64,000 bases of DNA. Source: Maea johnstoni (lineage: Eukaryota > Annelida > Polychaeta > Spionida > Magelonidae). Position numbers and translations under genes: made by a program. This document shows, piece by piece, positions 35,610 to 44,183 of this stretch. The notes under the pieces are model-generated. The model saw nothing but the letters and a program-made list of their open reading frames with translations. It was not told the DNA's origin and did no database searches. The stretch is taken from assembly GCA_963942565.1 (NCBI GenBank), contig CAWWDR010000301.1:1-64000 (forward strand). Direction: 5' to 3'. How positions within the stretch are numbered: the stretch's first letter is position 1; every line of letters starts with the position of its first letter.

Positions 35610-36926
35610 ATGGCTTATACAGTAATGAGTAATATGAGTGAATCGAAAGATAATATTATTCTCAATAAAATTTCTAAAAAAGACATTGAGCGATTGCGGG
35701 AACTGGCGAAACAATGGATGGAAATTGCCTCAAGCGATGAGATGAAAACCAGGAAAAGGGATTGGCGTCTCCTGCATGACTTAAAACCTGTCAGACCGAT
35801 GATACTTTTTGAAGCCATTTCTGTATCGGGCTTTTTCAATGATGAAGAACTGATCTGCGAAAATGAGCTGTTGAGGAATGTCGAAAAGACATTTGCCACC
35901 AATCTTAAGCAGTATCATGACCTGGGTGATGATATCGTTCTTGAGCCTTATTACAGAATCGCCTGGAAAGTGACAAAGTCCAATTACGGTGTGGATATCA
36001 TTGAAAAACATGCCAAAGATTCTCTTGGATATAAATCAAATTTTCCCATTAATACAATTGATGATATTTCCAAATTGAAAGAGAGGGAGTTCTTTGTCGA
36101 CAGGGAAGCCTCTCTGAATTTAAAAGAGCAATTGGATCACATTTTCGGTGACATCATGCCAGTTATTATCGGCAACTATGACAACTTTTTTCCCGGCGTC
36201 GGGTACACGCCTTTTCTGGGAAATAATTTTATCGGGATCACAATGGATCTGTTCAAGCTCGTCGGTAATGAAAACATGATGTTCTGGCCTTATGATCAGC
36301 CCGATGAGCTTCATAAGATAATGCGTTACTTATGCGACGACAGGAAACGATTCTTCAAATGGATGGAAAAGGAAAAACTCCTGACTTTTAATACCGATAA
36401 CCAATTCGCCGGTCCATCGAGCTATGGCTATGTTTCTGAACTTCCCGGCGTGGATTCCACAGAAGATGTCACTCTCGATAAATTGTGGGTCTGGCCTGAA
36501 TCTCAGGAAACTACGCAGATCTCGCCAGCCATGTTTGACGAATTCTTTCTGGGGTACATATCAGAGGTCTCCAATATGTTCGGATTATCCTATTACGCAT
36601 GCTGCGAGCCCATACATGACCGTTTCGAATACATAAAAAAGGCTATTCCCAATCTTCGAACGGTTTCGATTGCCGGATGGAACGATTTTCAGAGTATAGG
36701 AGAGCAGTTGGGTAACGATTACGTTCACTGCAAGAAGCCGAATCCCACATATCTCAGCGGCCCGACAGCTAATTGGGATAAAGCCAAAGAGGATATTGAA
36801 GCCAGCTTCAAGGCTTGTAAAAATGGAAATATCGAATTTGTCGTTCGCGATGTATATGAAGTGAACGGCGATATGAAACGACTGGCCGACTGGGTCAGCA
36901 TGACTAAGAAAATAATTGGATTGTAA
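35610..36926 (+). CDS. Divergent URO-D-superfamily-like protein
   Basis: 438 aa, much more distant than its neighbours and longer at the N-terminus (helical, Lys/Glu-rich). The C-terminal half keeps the barrel-like order. YYACCEPIHDRFEYIKKAIP near residue 330 stands where the others have HxCG, so the His is lost and a CC pair is present. AGGAGTTTAAA precedes the ATG. Such large divergent members co-occur with ordinary URO-D genes in sugar loci of anaerobes and may form hetero-complexes (inference). Function unknown. Confidence 0.6.
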   Translation: MAYTVMSNMSESKDNIILNKISKKDIERLRELAKQWMEIASSDEMKTRKRDWRLLHDLKPVRPMILFEAISVSGFFNDEELICENELLRNVEKTFATNLKQYHDLGDDIVLEPYYRIAWKVTKSNYGVDIIEKHAKDSLGYKSNFPINTIDDISKLKEREFFVDREASLNLKEQLDHIFGDIMPVIIGNYDNFFPGVGYTPFLGNNFIGITMDLFKLVGNENMMFWPYDQPDELHKIMRYLCDDRKRFFKWMEKEKLLTFNTDNQFAGPSSYGYVSELPGVDSTEDVTLDKLWVWPESQETTQISPAMFDEFFLGYISEVSNMFGLSYYACCEPIHDRFEYIKKAIPNLRTVSIAGWNDFQSIGEQLGNDYVHCKKPNPTYLSGPTANWDKAKEDIEASFKACKNGNIEFVVRDVYEVNGDMKRLADWVSMTKKIIGL

Positions 36927-36936
36927 GGAAGAGATC

Positions 36937-38016
36937 ATGAATTCGAGAGAGCGAGTATTAAAAACATTGAGAAGAGAGGGTACTCCAGACCGAGTCCCTT
37001 TTGAAATCAGCTGGGGGGCATTTACTCCCAGACTGATGAAAATATATAGAGAAGAAACCGGAAGTGATCAGTCACCCGATGAATATTTTGATTTTGACAC
37101 CCGCTATGTAGTGCCTTTGCCATCAACGAAAAAAACAGATTTTACAAAATATTTTAAGGGAATCGAACTTGATCAAGAGGTTAGTTTTGATGAATGGGGA
37201 GTCGGGGCTCTTCCTACTGAGTTTGAAATTCCCGATTATCATTACCATCCGCTGGAACAAATGACTACAGTTGAAGAAATTGACCAGTTTGAGTGGCCGG
37301 ACCTGGATCAGAAATATCGTTACACACCACTAAAAAGTAAGATAGATGAATATCATTCCAGGGGATACGCAGTCAATGGCGAAGCATATCAAACCATATT
37401 TGAAACAGCCTGGCTCATGAGAGGGATGCAGACTTTTTTAATGGATTTTTATATAAATCCCGATATTGCCCATAGCATAATTACACATTTAACTGAGTTG
37501 AGAATTAAACAGGTTGAATATCTCACTGAAATGGGAGCAGATGTTATCCGACTTGGAGATGATGTTGTAACACAGCGTGGATTGATGATTTCCAAAGATA
37601 TATACAATGAGTTTTTTAAACCGCAATTAAAAAGAATTGTAGATGCAGCAAAGAAAGTTAATCCCCATGTTCTGGTCTTTATGCACTGCTGTGGAAAAGT
37701 CGAGGGAATCGTAGAAGATTATATTGATGCCGGAATTGATATTCTCAATCCCGTTCAGCCCGAATGTAATGATGTTGAAATGATAAAAGAAAAATATGGA
37801 GACAAAATATCATTCTGGGGAGGAATCGGCGTTCAGTCAGTTATGCCCCATGGTACTCCCGAGGAAGTCCGTGAAGCTGTTAAGAAATTACACAATACTC
37901 TTGGTAAAAATGGAGGATTATTAGCTGCGCCGGCCCATATTCTGGATCCGGTTATTCCCTGGGAGAATATAGAAGCTTTTGTTGAAGCAGTCAGAGAAGC
38001 ATCATACCCAAAATGA
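36937..38016 (+). CDS. URO-D/MtaA superfamily protein
   Basis: About 359 aa. It begins NSRERVLKTLRREGTPDRVPFEISW and includes IRLGDDVVTQRGLMIS, MHCCGKVEGIVEDYI (H-x-C-G) and a distal APAHILDPVIPWENI with His. AAGGAAGAGATC precedes the ATG at 36937; the frame is open upstream to 36916, but that start overlaps the previous gene. It overlaps the next frame by 4 bases. Most similar in motif layout to the paralog at 41912. Confidence 0.8.
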   Translation: MNSRERVLKTLRREGTPDRVPFEISWGAFTPRLMKIYREETGSDQSPDEYFDFDTRYVVPLPSTKKTDFTKYFKGIELDQEVSFDEWGVGALPTEFEIPDYHYHPLEQMTTVEEIDQFEWPDLDQKYRYTPLKSKIDEYHSRGYAVNGEAYQTIFETAWLMRGMQTFLMDFYINPDIAHSIITHLTELRIKQVEYLTEMGADVIRLGDDVVTQRGLMISKDIYNEFFKPQLKRIVDAAKKVNPHVLVFMHCCGKVEGIVEDYIDAGIDILNPVQPECNDVEMIKEKYGDKISFWGGIGVQSVMPHGTPEEVREAVKKLHNTLGKNGGLLAAPAHILDPVIPWENIEAFVEAVREASYPK

Positions 38017-38042
38017 TTAAATCAAATATTAAGGAGAATAAA

Positions 38043-39182
38043 ATGACCTCAAAAACTCGCGTTTTAGACGCTTTAAATAAGAAAAATAATGACCGGATGC
38101 CCGTTCACTATGAAGGAACTCCCGAAGTAAACAATATGTTGCTGGAGCATCTGAAGCTGGACAATATGGAACAGCTCCGTTGTGCTCTGGGTGATGATCT
38201 TCGATATGTCGAACCCGATTATATCGGACCTACTCTTCAGGAGTATCCAGACGGCAGTGTTGAAGGGTATTGGGGAGAACGTTATAAGTACAAAAACTAT
38301 GAGGGTGGAGCCTATCTGGAACCTGTTTATCTCCCCTTTAAGGATGTCTTTGAGATGGAAGATCTCGATGAGTCGCGCTTCCCGACAGGAGATCTCTTCC
38401 GCTATGATAATTTTAAGGAAAAATGTCTGCAATATGAAGGGAAATACGCCCTTTGTATCGGTTCCGCCGGAGATATGGATTTTATTAACTCTATCGGAAG
38501 AGCCCGGGGAATGGAACAGGTTTTTATGGACCTCATTACAGATGATCCTGTTTTTCTCAAGATCATGGATGCCCGGTTCCAATTCTATTATGATACACAT
38601 GAAAGACTTCTCAAAGCTGCCGATGGACTGATCGACATTGCTCATATCGGTGAAGACCTGGGAAATCAGCTGGGTCCCATGATCAGCATGGAGCTTTTTG
38701 ATAAACATTTTGCTCCCAAATTCGAAAAATATTTCACTATGGTTCATTCCTATGGTGCAAAATCCATGATGCATATGTGTGGTGCCGTAGATAAATTCCT
38801 TCCCCGTCTTATTAAACTGGGACTGGATATTCAGGATGTGATTCAACCGACAACTCCGGAAATGGATGTATCGTCTCTTTGTGAAAATTTTGGTGAGAAT
38901 CTCTCCTTCTGCGGTTCCCTTTGTGTTCAGTCCACTCTGCCTCACGGGACTGTTGAAGATGTTCACAAGGAAGCCTCCCGACGTTTGGATCTATTTCAAA
39001 AGGGTGGAATGATAATGGGACCAAGTCATGCTATTCAAGTGGGAACTCCTCCTGAGAATATTCTTGAAATCTATAAAGTGGCAGGCAGTCTGGCTACTGA
39101 TGCTGAAATAGAAGAGATAAGAAAGACAGTCAAAGGTGATGAATCGGAAGCTGATACGATAAATATGTCAAAGTTGTTTTAA
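38043..39182 (+). CDS. URO-D/MtaA superfamily protein
   Basis: About 379 aa. The N-terminus TSKTRVLDALNKKNNDRMPVH is followed by DIAHIGEDLGNQLGPMISMELF, MHMCGAVDKFLPRLIKLGLD (H-x-C-G) and a distal GPSHAIQVGTPPENI with His. AAGGAGA at 38031 supports ATG 38043 over the upstream in-frame ATG at 38013. Its C-terminal tail (about 30 charged residues) is longer than in the paralogs. Last gene of the LacI-controlled operon. Confidence 0.8.
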   Translation: MTSKTRVLDALNKKNNDRMPVHYEGTPEVNNMLLEHLKLDNMEQLRCALGDDLRYVEPDYIGPTLQEYPDGSVEGYWGERYKYKNYEGGAYLEPVYLPFKDVFEMEDLDESRFPTGDLFRYDNFKEKCLQYEGKYALCIGSAGDMDFINSIGRARGMEQVFMDLITDDPVFLKIMDARFQFYYDTHERLLKAADGLIDIAHIGEDLGNQLGPMISMELFDKHFAPKFEKYFTMVHSYGAKSMMHMCGAVDKFLPRLIKLGLDIQDVIQPTTPEMDVSSLCENFGENLSFCGSLCVQSTLPHGTVEDVHKEASRRLDLFQKGGMIMGPSHAIQVGTPPENILEIYKVAGSLATDAEIEEIRKTVKGDESEADTINMSKLF

Positions 39183-39212
39183 AAATAAAACATAAACCGG
39201 GATGATGAGATA

Positions 39213-39350
39213 TTGCTTCAATTGAAGGCGTTGCTCACGGAGAACAGCGTCTTTTATTATCATATCCTCCTGGATGAAACGATTAAACCCGATAGCGCTG
39301 ACCTTTGGGACGTAAAATATCGGGAATATCTGAAAGCGTTGCAGACTTAA
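39213..39350 (+). pseudogene. Possible short gene remnant
   Basis: An open frame from a TTG encodes about 45 residues rich in Leu, Asp and Tyr (including LLDETIKPDSADLWDVKYREY), protein-like in composition but not recognised. It has no ribosome site and overlaps the AraC stop by 4 bases. It may be the tail of a lost gene. Confidence 0.25.
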
Positions 39351-40288
39351 ATCCCGATTCTCTGCGGAACATCAACCTGCGGTCTGGAACCGGCTCTCAT
39401 CGCATGAGTATCATTTTCATTGTGAAACATCGACCATTGCGAAGGGGGAACTCCCGTTTTCTTTTTAAAGAGCCTGGAAAAATAGAACTGATCGTCAAAG
39501 GCCAGTTTAAATGCAATCTCTTTGATGCTCAATTCATCCCTTTCCAGAAATTCTTTGGCTTTATTAACCTTTAAGTGAAGAAAATATTGATAGGGCGTCA
39601 TTCCCGTGTAGGATTTGAACACTTCACCGAGATAGCAGCTACTCATTTTTAACTGATCGGCTACTTCCTCCAGGTCTATATTGTTGTAGAGGTTCTGCTC
39701 AAAGATAAACTTGATCTTTTCAATGAGAGAATCGGAATGACAGACTTGCTCCTGTTTTCTGTCATAGCTGATTATGTCAGCCAGCAGCATCGCTATATTT
39801 GTCGATGTGCGCATTTGATAGCAGGGCCTTTGCTTTTTTATTCGGTCGAATATCTTAATATAATGAGATACCAGGACATCGTGCAGTCCTACATAATACA
39901 CTGGTTTGGACGGGCTTATAACTTCCTCATTTAATAGAGCGTCGATATAAGGTCCCTGAATTCCTACCCAGTATTCGTCCCAACCGGTTTCAACATCCGG
40001 TTTGTAGGCATGTTGTATTCCCGGAAATAATATGATGATAGTTCCCGGTATAATTGTAAATTCCTGTCCTTGAGAATGGAATTTCCCTCTGCCCTTAGTA
40101 ATGTAAACAATTTCATAATCCCTAAGAGTTCTACCCGATACGACACTTCTGTAGACTTTGGGGTGATTCTCTAATTGGGGAGGATACACAGTATTCGGTA
40201 GGACTTCGTTTGATCCGGCATTAGTACACAACATCTGCCATTTGAGATCTTCATCACTAAAAGTAAGGTAAGTTGAGAAATTATCCAT
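39347..40288 (-). CDS. AraC family transcriptional regulator (RhaR/RhaS-like layout)
   Basis: 313 aa. An N-terminal cupin sensing domain (YEIVYITKGRGKFHSQGQEF, PGTIIILFPGIQHAY) precedes two C-terminal HTHs (LEEVADQLKMSSCYLGEVFK and IKEIAFKLAFDDQFYFSRLF). AAGGATT lies just before the ATG. It is divergent from the esterase-mutarotase operon and near a 68-base sequence repeated upstream of both genes there. It is a likely activator responding to rhamnose or a similar sugar (inference). Confidence 0.88.
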   Translation of the reverse strand: MDNFSTYLTFSDEDLKWQMLCTNAGSNEVLPNTVYPPQLENHPKVYRSVVSGRTLRDYEIVYITKGRGKFHSQGQEFTIIPGTIIILFPGIQHAYKPDVETGWDEYWVGIQGPYIDALLNEEVISPSKPVYYVGLHDVLVSHYIKIFDRIKKQRPCYQMRTSTNIAMLLADIISYDRKQEQVCHSDSLIEKIKFIFEQNLYNNIDLEEVADQLKMSSCYLGEVFKSYTGMTPYQYFLHLKVNKAKEFLERDELSIKEIAFKLAFDDQFYFSRLFKKKTGVPPSQWSMFHNENDTHAMRAGSRPQVDVPQRIGI

Positions 40289-40365
40289 AATCCTTCCGCA
40301 TTTGATACCTATTACATCATTGTTCTGAGTATTCTTCCAGAAAAAAAATCATAAATAATCCATCT

Positions 40366-40433
40366 ATCCATGTTTTGTCTATATAGCCATTGTGAATAGT
40401 CCATTTCAGATATCAAAAAACGGGTTGATAATA
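40366..40433 (+). repeat. 68-base direct repeat, copy 1
   Basis: Begins ATCCATGTTTTGTCTATAT and ends GATAATA. About 60 of 68 bases match 41330-41397. It lies in the AraC-esterase intergenic region and may contain promoter or AraC-binding sites. Confidence 0.7.
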
Positions 40434-40470
40434 ATTTGAACACCAATACTGAATATTTAGGAGTAGCAAA

Positions 40471-41283
40471 ATGTCTGAAAATCAGCTTTCTAATGAAACA
40501 GCTTTTACAATTGATTTCAATCTCCATCGTGTTCCAGCTGCAATGGGTTTAGAAGTACCTTCAGCTGCAGCCGCTGTGATGATGAGCATTTCAGAAAAGC
40601 AATTCCTGGCTTACACTTCAGAAGTTCAGTCAAATGTTCATCTTACCTCCAAAAAATTGCTTTGTAATTCTGAGTTGGCACAGGCAGTTGATCAGCTATC
40701 AGTTCCTAAAGGTGGAACAATGATGACCATTGGAGACTCCATTACAAGCTATCGCTATGGATATGCTGAGTTATTGGAAACAATGATGAAATTGCGCCGC
40801 TCTAATGATAATATCCGGTTTTTAAATGTGGCTCAATCCGGTTATACCTCATCTCATGGATTGGAAAATGTCTATACACAATTTCTGGCCCAACAGCCTG
40901 ATTGGGTTTCAATCAAATTCGGAGTTAATGATTGTAAGCACTTTGGAAATCCTCAAGCTGAAACATTGGTCTCCCTGAAAGAATATCGCTCCAATATGAT
41001 TGCCATGGTTGAGGCATTTCTCAACTATACTTCAACCCGTCCTATATTAATTACCCCTACGCCGGTTATTGAAGATGTTATTAATAACAATCCTGACATT
41101 CAGTTGATGCGATTGAAATGGAACAATGATGATATCAAAGTCAGGTCCGATGTCGTTAAGGATATAGCCCAAAAGTATGAACTGCCAATAATTAATTTAA
41201 TGGAATTATTCGGCGATTCCCCTGATCCTGGCTTATATCTGGAAGGATTGCATCCTGGAGCTGCTGGGCATGAATTATTCTGA
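40471..41283 (+). pseudogene. SGNH/GDSL hydrolase (probable esterase), C-terminal frameshift
   Basis: 270 aa as read. Block I is IGDSITSYRYGY with S90, the Gly/Asn blocks are NVAQSGYTSS and KFGVNDCKHF, and block V is LEGLHPGAAGH with H261; the usual Asp of block V is Glu. Likely removes acetyl or other acyl groups from sugars. The frame stops at the last helix. A one-base shift continues ILKTLLHTLAEQ to a stop at 41315, so about a dozen residues are lost. The catalytic residues are intact and the protein may still work. GTAGCAAA, not a clear ribosome site, precedes the ATG. Confidence 0.75.
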
Positions 41284-41329
41284 AAACTCTTTTACATACT
41301 TTAGCAGAACAGTGATGAGAAACCTTTAG

Positions 41330-41397
41330 ATCCATGTTTTGTCTATATTGTCATCGAGAATAGTCCATTTGAGATATGAAAAAACAGGGTGATAATA
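41330..41397 (+). repeat. 68-base direct repeat, copy 2
   Basis: Imperfect copy of 40366-40433, lying between the esterase and the mutarotase gene. Further downstream are two small dyads, GCGAC-ATA-GTCGC (41444-41456) and CAGAG-CAGAG-CTCTG-like sequence near 41480. Confidence 0.7.
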
Positions 41398-41543
41398 AAG
41401 AAACCTGCAGCAGAGCTTCAAGGTTTCTGTGTTCGTATAGGTTGCGACATAGTCGCGATGTATACAAAGCCTTCATCCCCAGAGCAGAGCTCTGTGTATT
41501 CTGGCTCGACGAATAATTTAATTACAATATCAGGAGTACAATT

Positions 41544-41858
41544 ATGAAACAAGTGGCATTTAAAATGAAACTGAAAGCAGGTTTCGCAGAAGAGTATAAG
41601 AAAAGGCATGATGAAATATGGCCTGAATTGAAAAAAACTCTTACTGATTCAGGAGTGTATGATTATGCCATATACCTTGATGAGGAGACCAATACTCTTT
41701 TTGCAATTCAAAAGTTAAAAGAAGGGGAGACAACATCTTCACTTCCCGACAATCCCATTGTTCGGAAATGGTGGAATTATATGGCTGATATTATGGAAAC
41801 CCACCCTGACAATGTTCCCGTCTGTATAAATATGAAAGAAGTCTTTTATATGGATTAA
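41544..41858 (+). CDS. rhaM: L-rhamnose mutarotase
   Basis: 104 aa, the usual length for RhaM (YiiL). It contains KRHDEIWPELKKTLTDSGVYDYAIYLD with H22, the catalytic His of the family, and the C-terminal RKWWNYMADIMETHPDN motif. It interconverts alpha and beta anomers of L-rhamnose or related 6-deoxysugars in the cytoplasm. TCAGGAGTACAATT precedes the ATG. It sits before a URO-D gene and a sugar transporter, the best clue that this region handles a rhamnose-like sugar. No rhaA, rhaB or rhaD is visible. Confidence 0.92.
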   Translation: MKQVAFKMKLKAGFAEEYKKRHDEIWPELKKTLTDSGVYDYAIYLDEETNTLFAIQKLKEGETTSSLPDNPIVRKWWNYMADIMETHPDNVPVCINMKEVFYMD

Positions 41859-41911
41859 ATCCTCTAAAAGTTCCAAAAATAATTATCAAATATCAGGAGT
41901 AAATAACTATT

Positions 41912-43018
41912 ATGAATGCAAGAGAGCGAGTAATGAAAGCCTGGAATCTCATACCCGGAGATCCCGACCGAGTACCGGTACAGTTTGACCTTTGCGAATC
42001 GCTGTTGAATCATTTCTCAAAAGAAATGAAATTACCTTTATCAATTACGAAAAATATATATGAAGATGTCACCTGGAGAATAAGCGGAAATGAAATCAGA
42101 TTGGCCCTCGGTGCGGATATGGTCGTTACCGGAGCATCTGAAGCTTTAGATTTTAATCCCGAGATTAATGAAGACGGAACCTGGCTGAATGAGTACGGCA
42201 TGAAAATGCGGCAGGGACAGATTTATGTGGAAATCGTCGAGTATCCATTAAAAGATGTTCAGTCCGTTGAAGATTTGAAAGAAAAATTAGTATTGCCCGA
42301 TCTCTCCAGTCCCGGACGTTTCAATGATGCCGCCGCTTTGGTAAAAAAATACAAAGATGAATATTTTGTCATAGGGGATCTTGAAGTTACAATCCTGACA
42401 TTAGTTCAGCAGATGCTGGGTATGGAAAAGTTGATGATCGATATGGCTATGGGTGAGGAATATATTCCTGTACTGATAGATCTTGTGACAGATTTTCATA
42501 TAGAACATGGTTTTAAACTGATGGAGCAGGGTGTGGATGCACTCTGGGTAGGTGATGATTTCGGTGGACAGACTGGCCTGTTGTTTTCTAAAGAGATGTT
42601 TCAGGAAATCTGGAAACCATCTTATGTGCGTATGAGTAAAGCCTTCAGAGAAAAAAATCCTGATATTACTCTCATTCTTCATTGTGATGGAGCGGTAAGC
42701 GAACTTATGGATGATTTTATTGATATAGGATTTCAGGTTTTCAATCCCGTCCAACCCGGAGTTCCCGGTCACGGACCAGAAGAGATGAAAGGCGGATGGG
42801 GAGACAGAATCGGTTTCTGGGGCGCTATCGATCAACAGGAATTGATCCCTAAAGGGAGCGATGATGATCTGGAAAAAGATATTGAGGATAAGATTTCCAT
42901 TCTCGGGAGAAACGGGGGATACGTTATTGCTCCCGCACATATTCTGCAGCCCGATGTCACTCCCGAAAGAGTTAAAAAGTTCATTGAGCTTTGTTACAAG
43001 CATGGATCAGATTTTTGA
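41912..43018 (+). CDS. URO-D/MtaA superfamily protein with altered zinc motif
   Basis: 368 aa. It begins NARERVMKAWNLIPGDPDRVPVQFD and includes ALWVGDDFGGQTGLLFSKEMF and distal APAHILQPDVTPERV. The usual H-x-C-G is H-C-D-G (LILHCDGAVSEL), so the canonical Cys position is Asp with a Cys one residue earlier. This may change metal binding. TCAGGAGTAAATAACTATT precedes the ATG. It lies between RhaM and the second transporter copy, 81 bases before its binding-protein gene, with no separate operator visible. Confidence 0.8.
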   Translation: MNARERVMKAWNLIPGDPDRVPVQFDLCESLLNHFSKEMKLPLSITKNIYEDVTWRISGNEIRLALGADMVVTGASEALDFNPEINEDGTWLNEYGMKMRQGQIYVEIVEYPLKDVQSVEDLKEKLVLPDLSSPGRFNDAAALVKKYKDEYFVIGDLEVTILTLVQQMLGMEKLMIDMAMGEEYIPVLIDLVTDFHIEHGFKLMEQGVDALWVGDDFGGQTGLLFSKEMFQEIWKPSYVRMSKAFREKNPDITLILHCDGAVSELMDDFIDIGFQVFNPVQPGVPGHGPEEMKGGWGDRIGFWGAIDQQELIPKGSDDDLEKDIEDKISILGRNGGYVIAPAHILQPDVTPERVKKFIELCYKHGSDF

Positions 43019-43099
43019 TCAGTATTTGAACATTTTAGGTTCCATACTGCAGACAAACCGATTGTGTGGAATCTATTTATATATCCATAGGAGGATAAC

Positions 43100-44092
43100 A
43101 TGAAAAAGGTTCTTTTATTATTGTTAGTTTCTTTTCTGGCGATGAATTCAGTTTTTGCTGCCGGACAACAGGACAAAGCGGATGATGAGATCATCATCGG
43201 TTTTAACAACGGTTCAACAACAGTCGACTTCTTGAGACAGGTTGGTGAGAGTATGGAGAAGGTCGCAGCGGAGATGGGTGTTAAACTGATCGTCGCCGAG
43301 TCAAACTTCGATGCGGAAAAGATTCTTCCCAATGTTGACAATATGCTGCTCCAGGGTGCGGACATCATTGTAGATTTTAATGTAAATGCCGAAATCGGCG
43401 GAAGTCTTGTGGACTACTGTGGTGAGAAAGGCGTTCCGGTTATCGGAATCGATGTAGCCTATACCGGCGCATCGGGAGAACAGGGATATTTCTTTGGCGC
43501 CAACAATCAGATGGCAGGAGAAGTAGCCGGTGAAGGTCTTGCCAAAGCTATCAAAGAGCAGTGGGGCGGAGAAGTAGATCAATTATTATTATTCTTCAAC
43601 TCAGAAAATGGCGACCTTGTTAAATTGAGACTCTCTGGAATGATTGACGGAATGGCATCTGCCGGAATCACTCTTCCCGGAGACAGAATTGAGTTTATCG
43701 ATATGGGAGGCGGCGGATCAGATACAACTATGTCGGCTAACCAGAAAATGACAGACTGGCTGACAGCTCATCCCGACTATGACAATATTGCCGTGGGAAC
43801 AGTTAATACAGAAACAGGACAGGGAGTTTTCTCAGCAGTTCAAGCAGCCGACAGAGATTCTGATGTATTTATTGCAACAAACAACAACGGAATGCAGACT
43901 CTTGCCGCTTTTGAATTGGGAGATAACTGCTGGCTAGGTGGAACAGCTTACTATCCAACACAGTACGGCGATTACATCATTCCTTTTGCTCTTGATATTC
44001 TAGCGGGAAATAATCCCGATAAAATCATGACTATGAGTCATGAGTTTTTAACAAGAGATAATCTTCAGGCAATAATCGACGAAAATAGCTAA
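43100..44092 (+). CDS. Sugar ABC transporter substrate-binding protein (RbsB-type), copy 2
   Basis: Protein identical to the copy at 30884, including the signal peptide. It differs in context: upstream is a URO-D gene instead of a LacI repressor, and the palindromic operator is absent. Expression is thus likely tied to the esterase-RhaM-URO-D operon. The same intercistronic hairpin follows (44105-44140). Confidence 0.9.
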   Translation: MKKVLLLLLVSFLAMNSVFAAGQQDKADDEIIIGFNNGSTTVDFLRQVGESMEKVAAEMGVKLIVAESNFDAEKILPNVDNMLLQGADIIVDFNVNAEIGGSLVDYCGEKGVPVIGIDVAYTGASGEQGYFFGANNQMAGEVAGEGLAKAIKEQWGGEVDQLLLFFNSENGDLVKLRLSGMIDGMASAGITLPGDRIEFIDMGGGGSDTTMSANQKMTDWLTAHPDYDNIAVGTVNTETGQGVFSAVQAADRDSDVFIATNNNGMQTLAAFELGDNCWLGGTAYYPTQYGDYIIPFALDILAGNNPDKIMTMSHEFLTRDNLQAIIDENS

Positions 44093-44104
44093 TTGATATC
44101 TATA

Positions 44105-44140
44105 ATTGCGGGTCCCAGCAGGCTGCTCGGAACCCGCAAT
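44105..44140 (+). terminator. Intercistronic stem-loop, transporter copy 2
   Basis: Same sequence and pairing as the hairpin at 31889-31924. Confidence 0.6.
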
Positions 44141-44183
44141 TTCATGAACATAATTTGAAGAGTGATTAGAGTCTGGAGAGAAC

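Noticed and set aside
34501-43018. URO-D genes as haem biosynthesis (HemE)
   Set aside because: No other haem genes are nearby, the proteins carry HxCG zinc-type motifs absent from HemE, and there are many paralogs in sugar operons.
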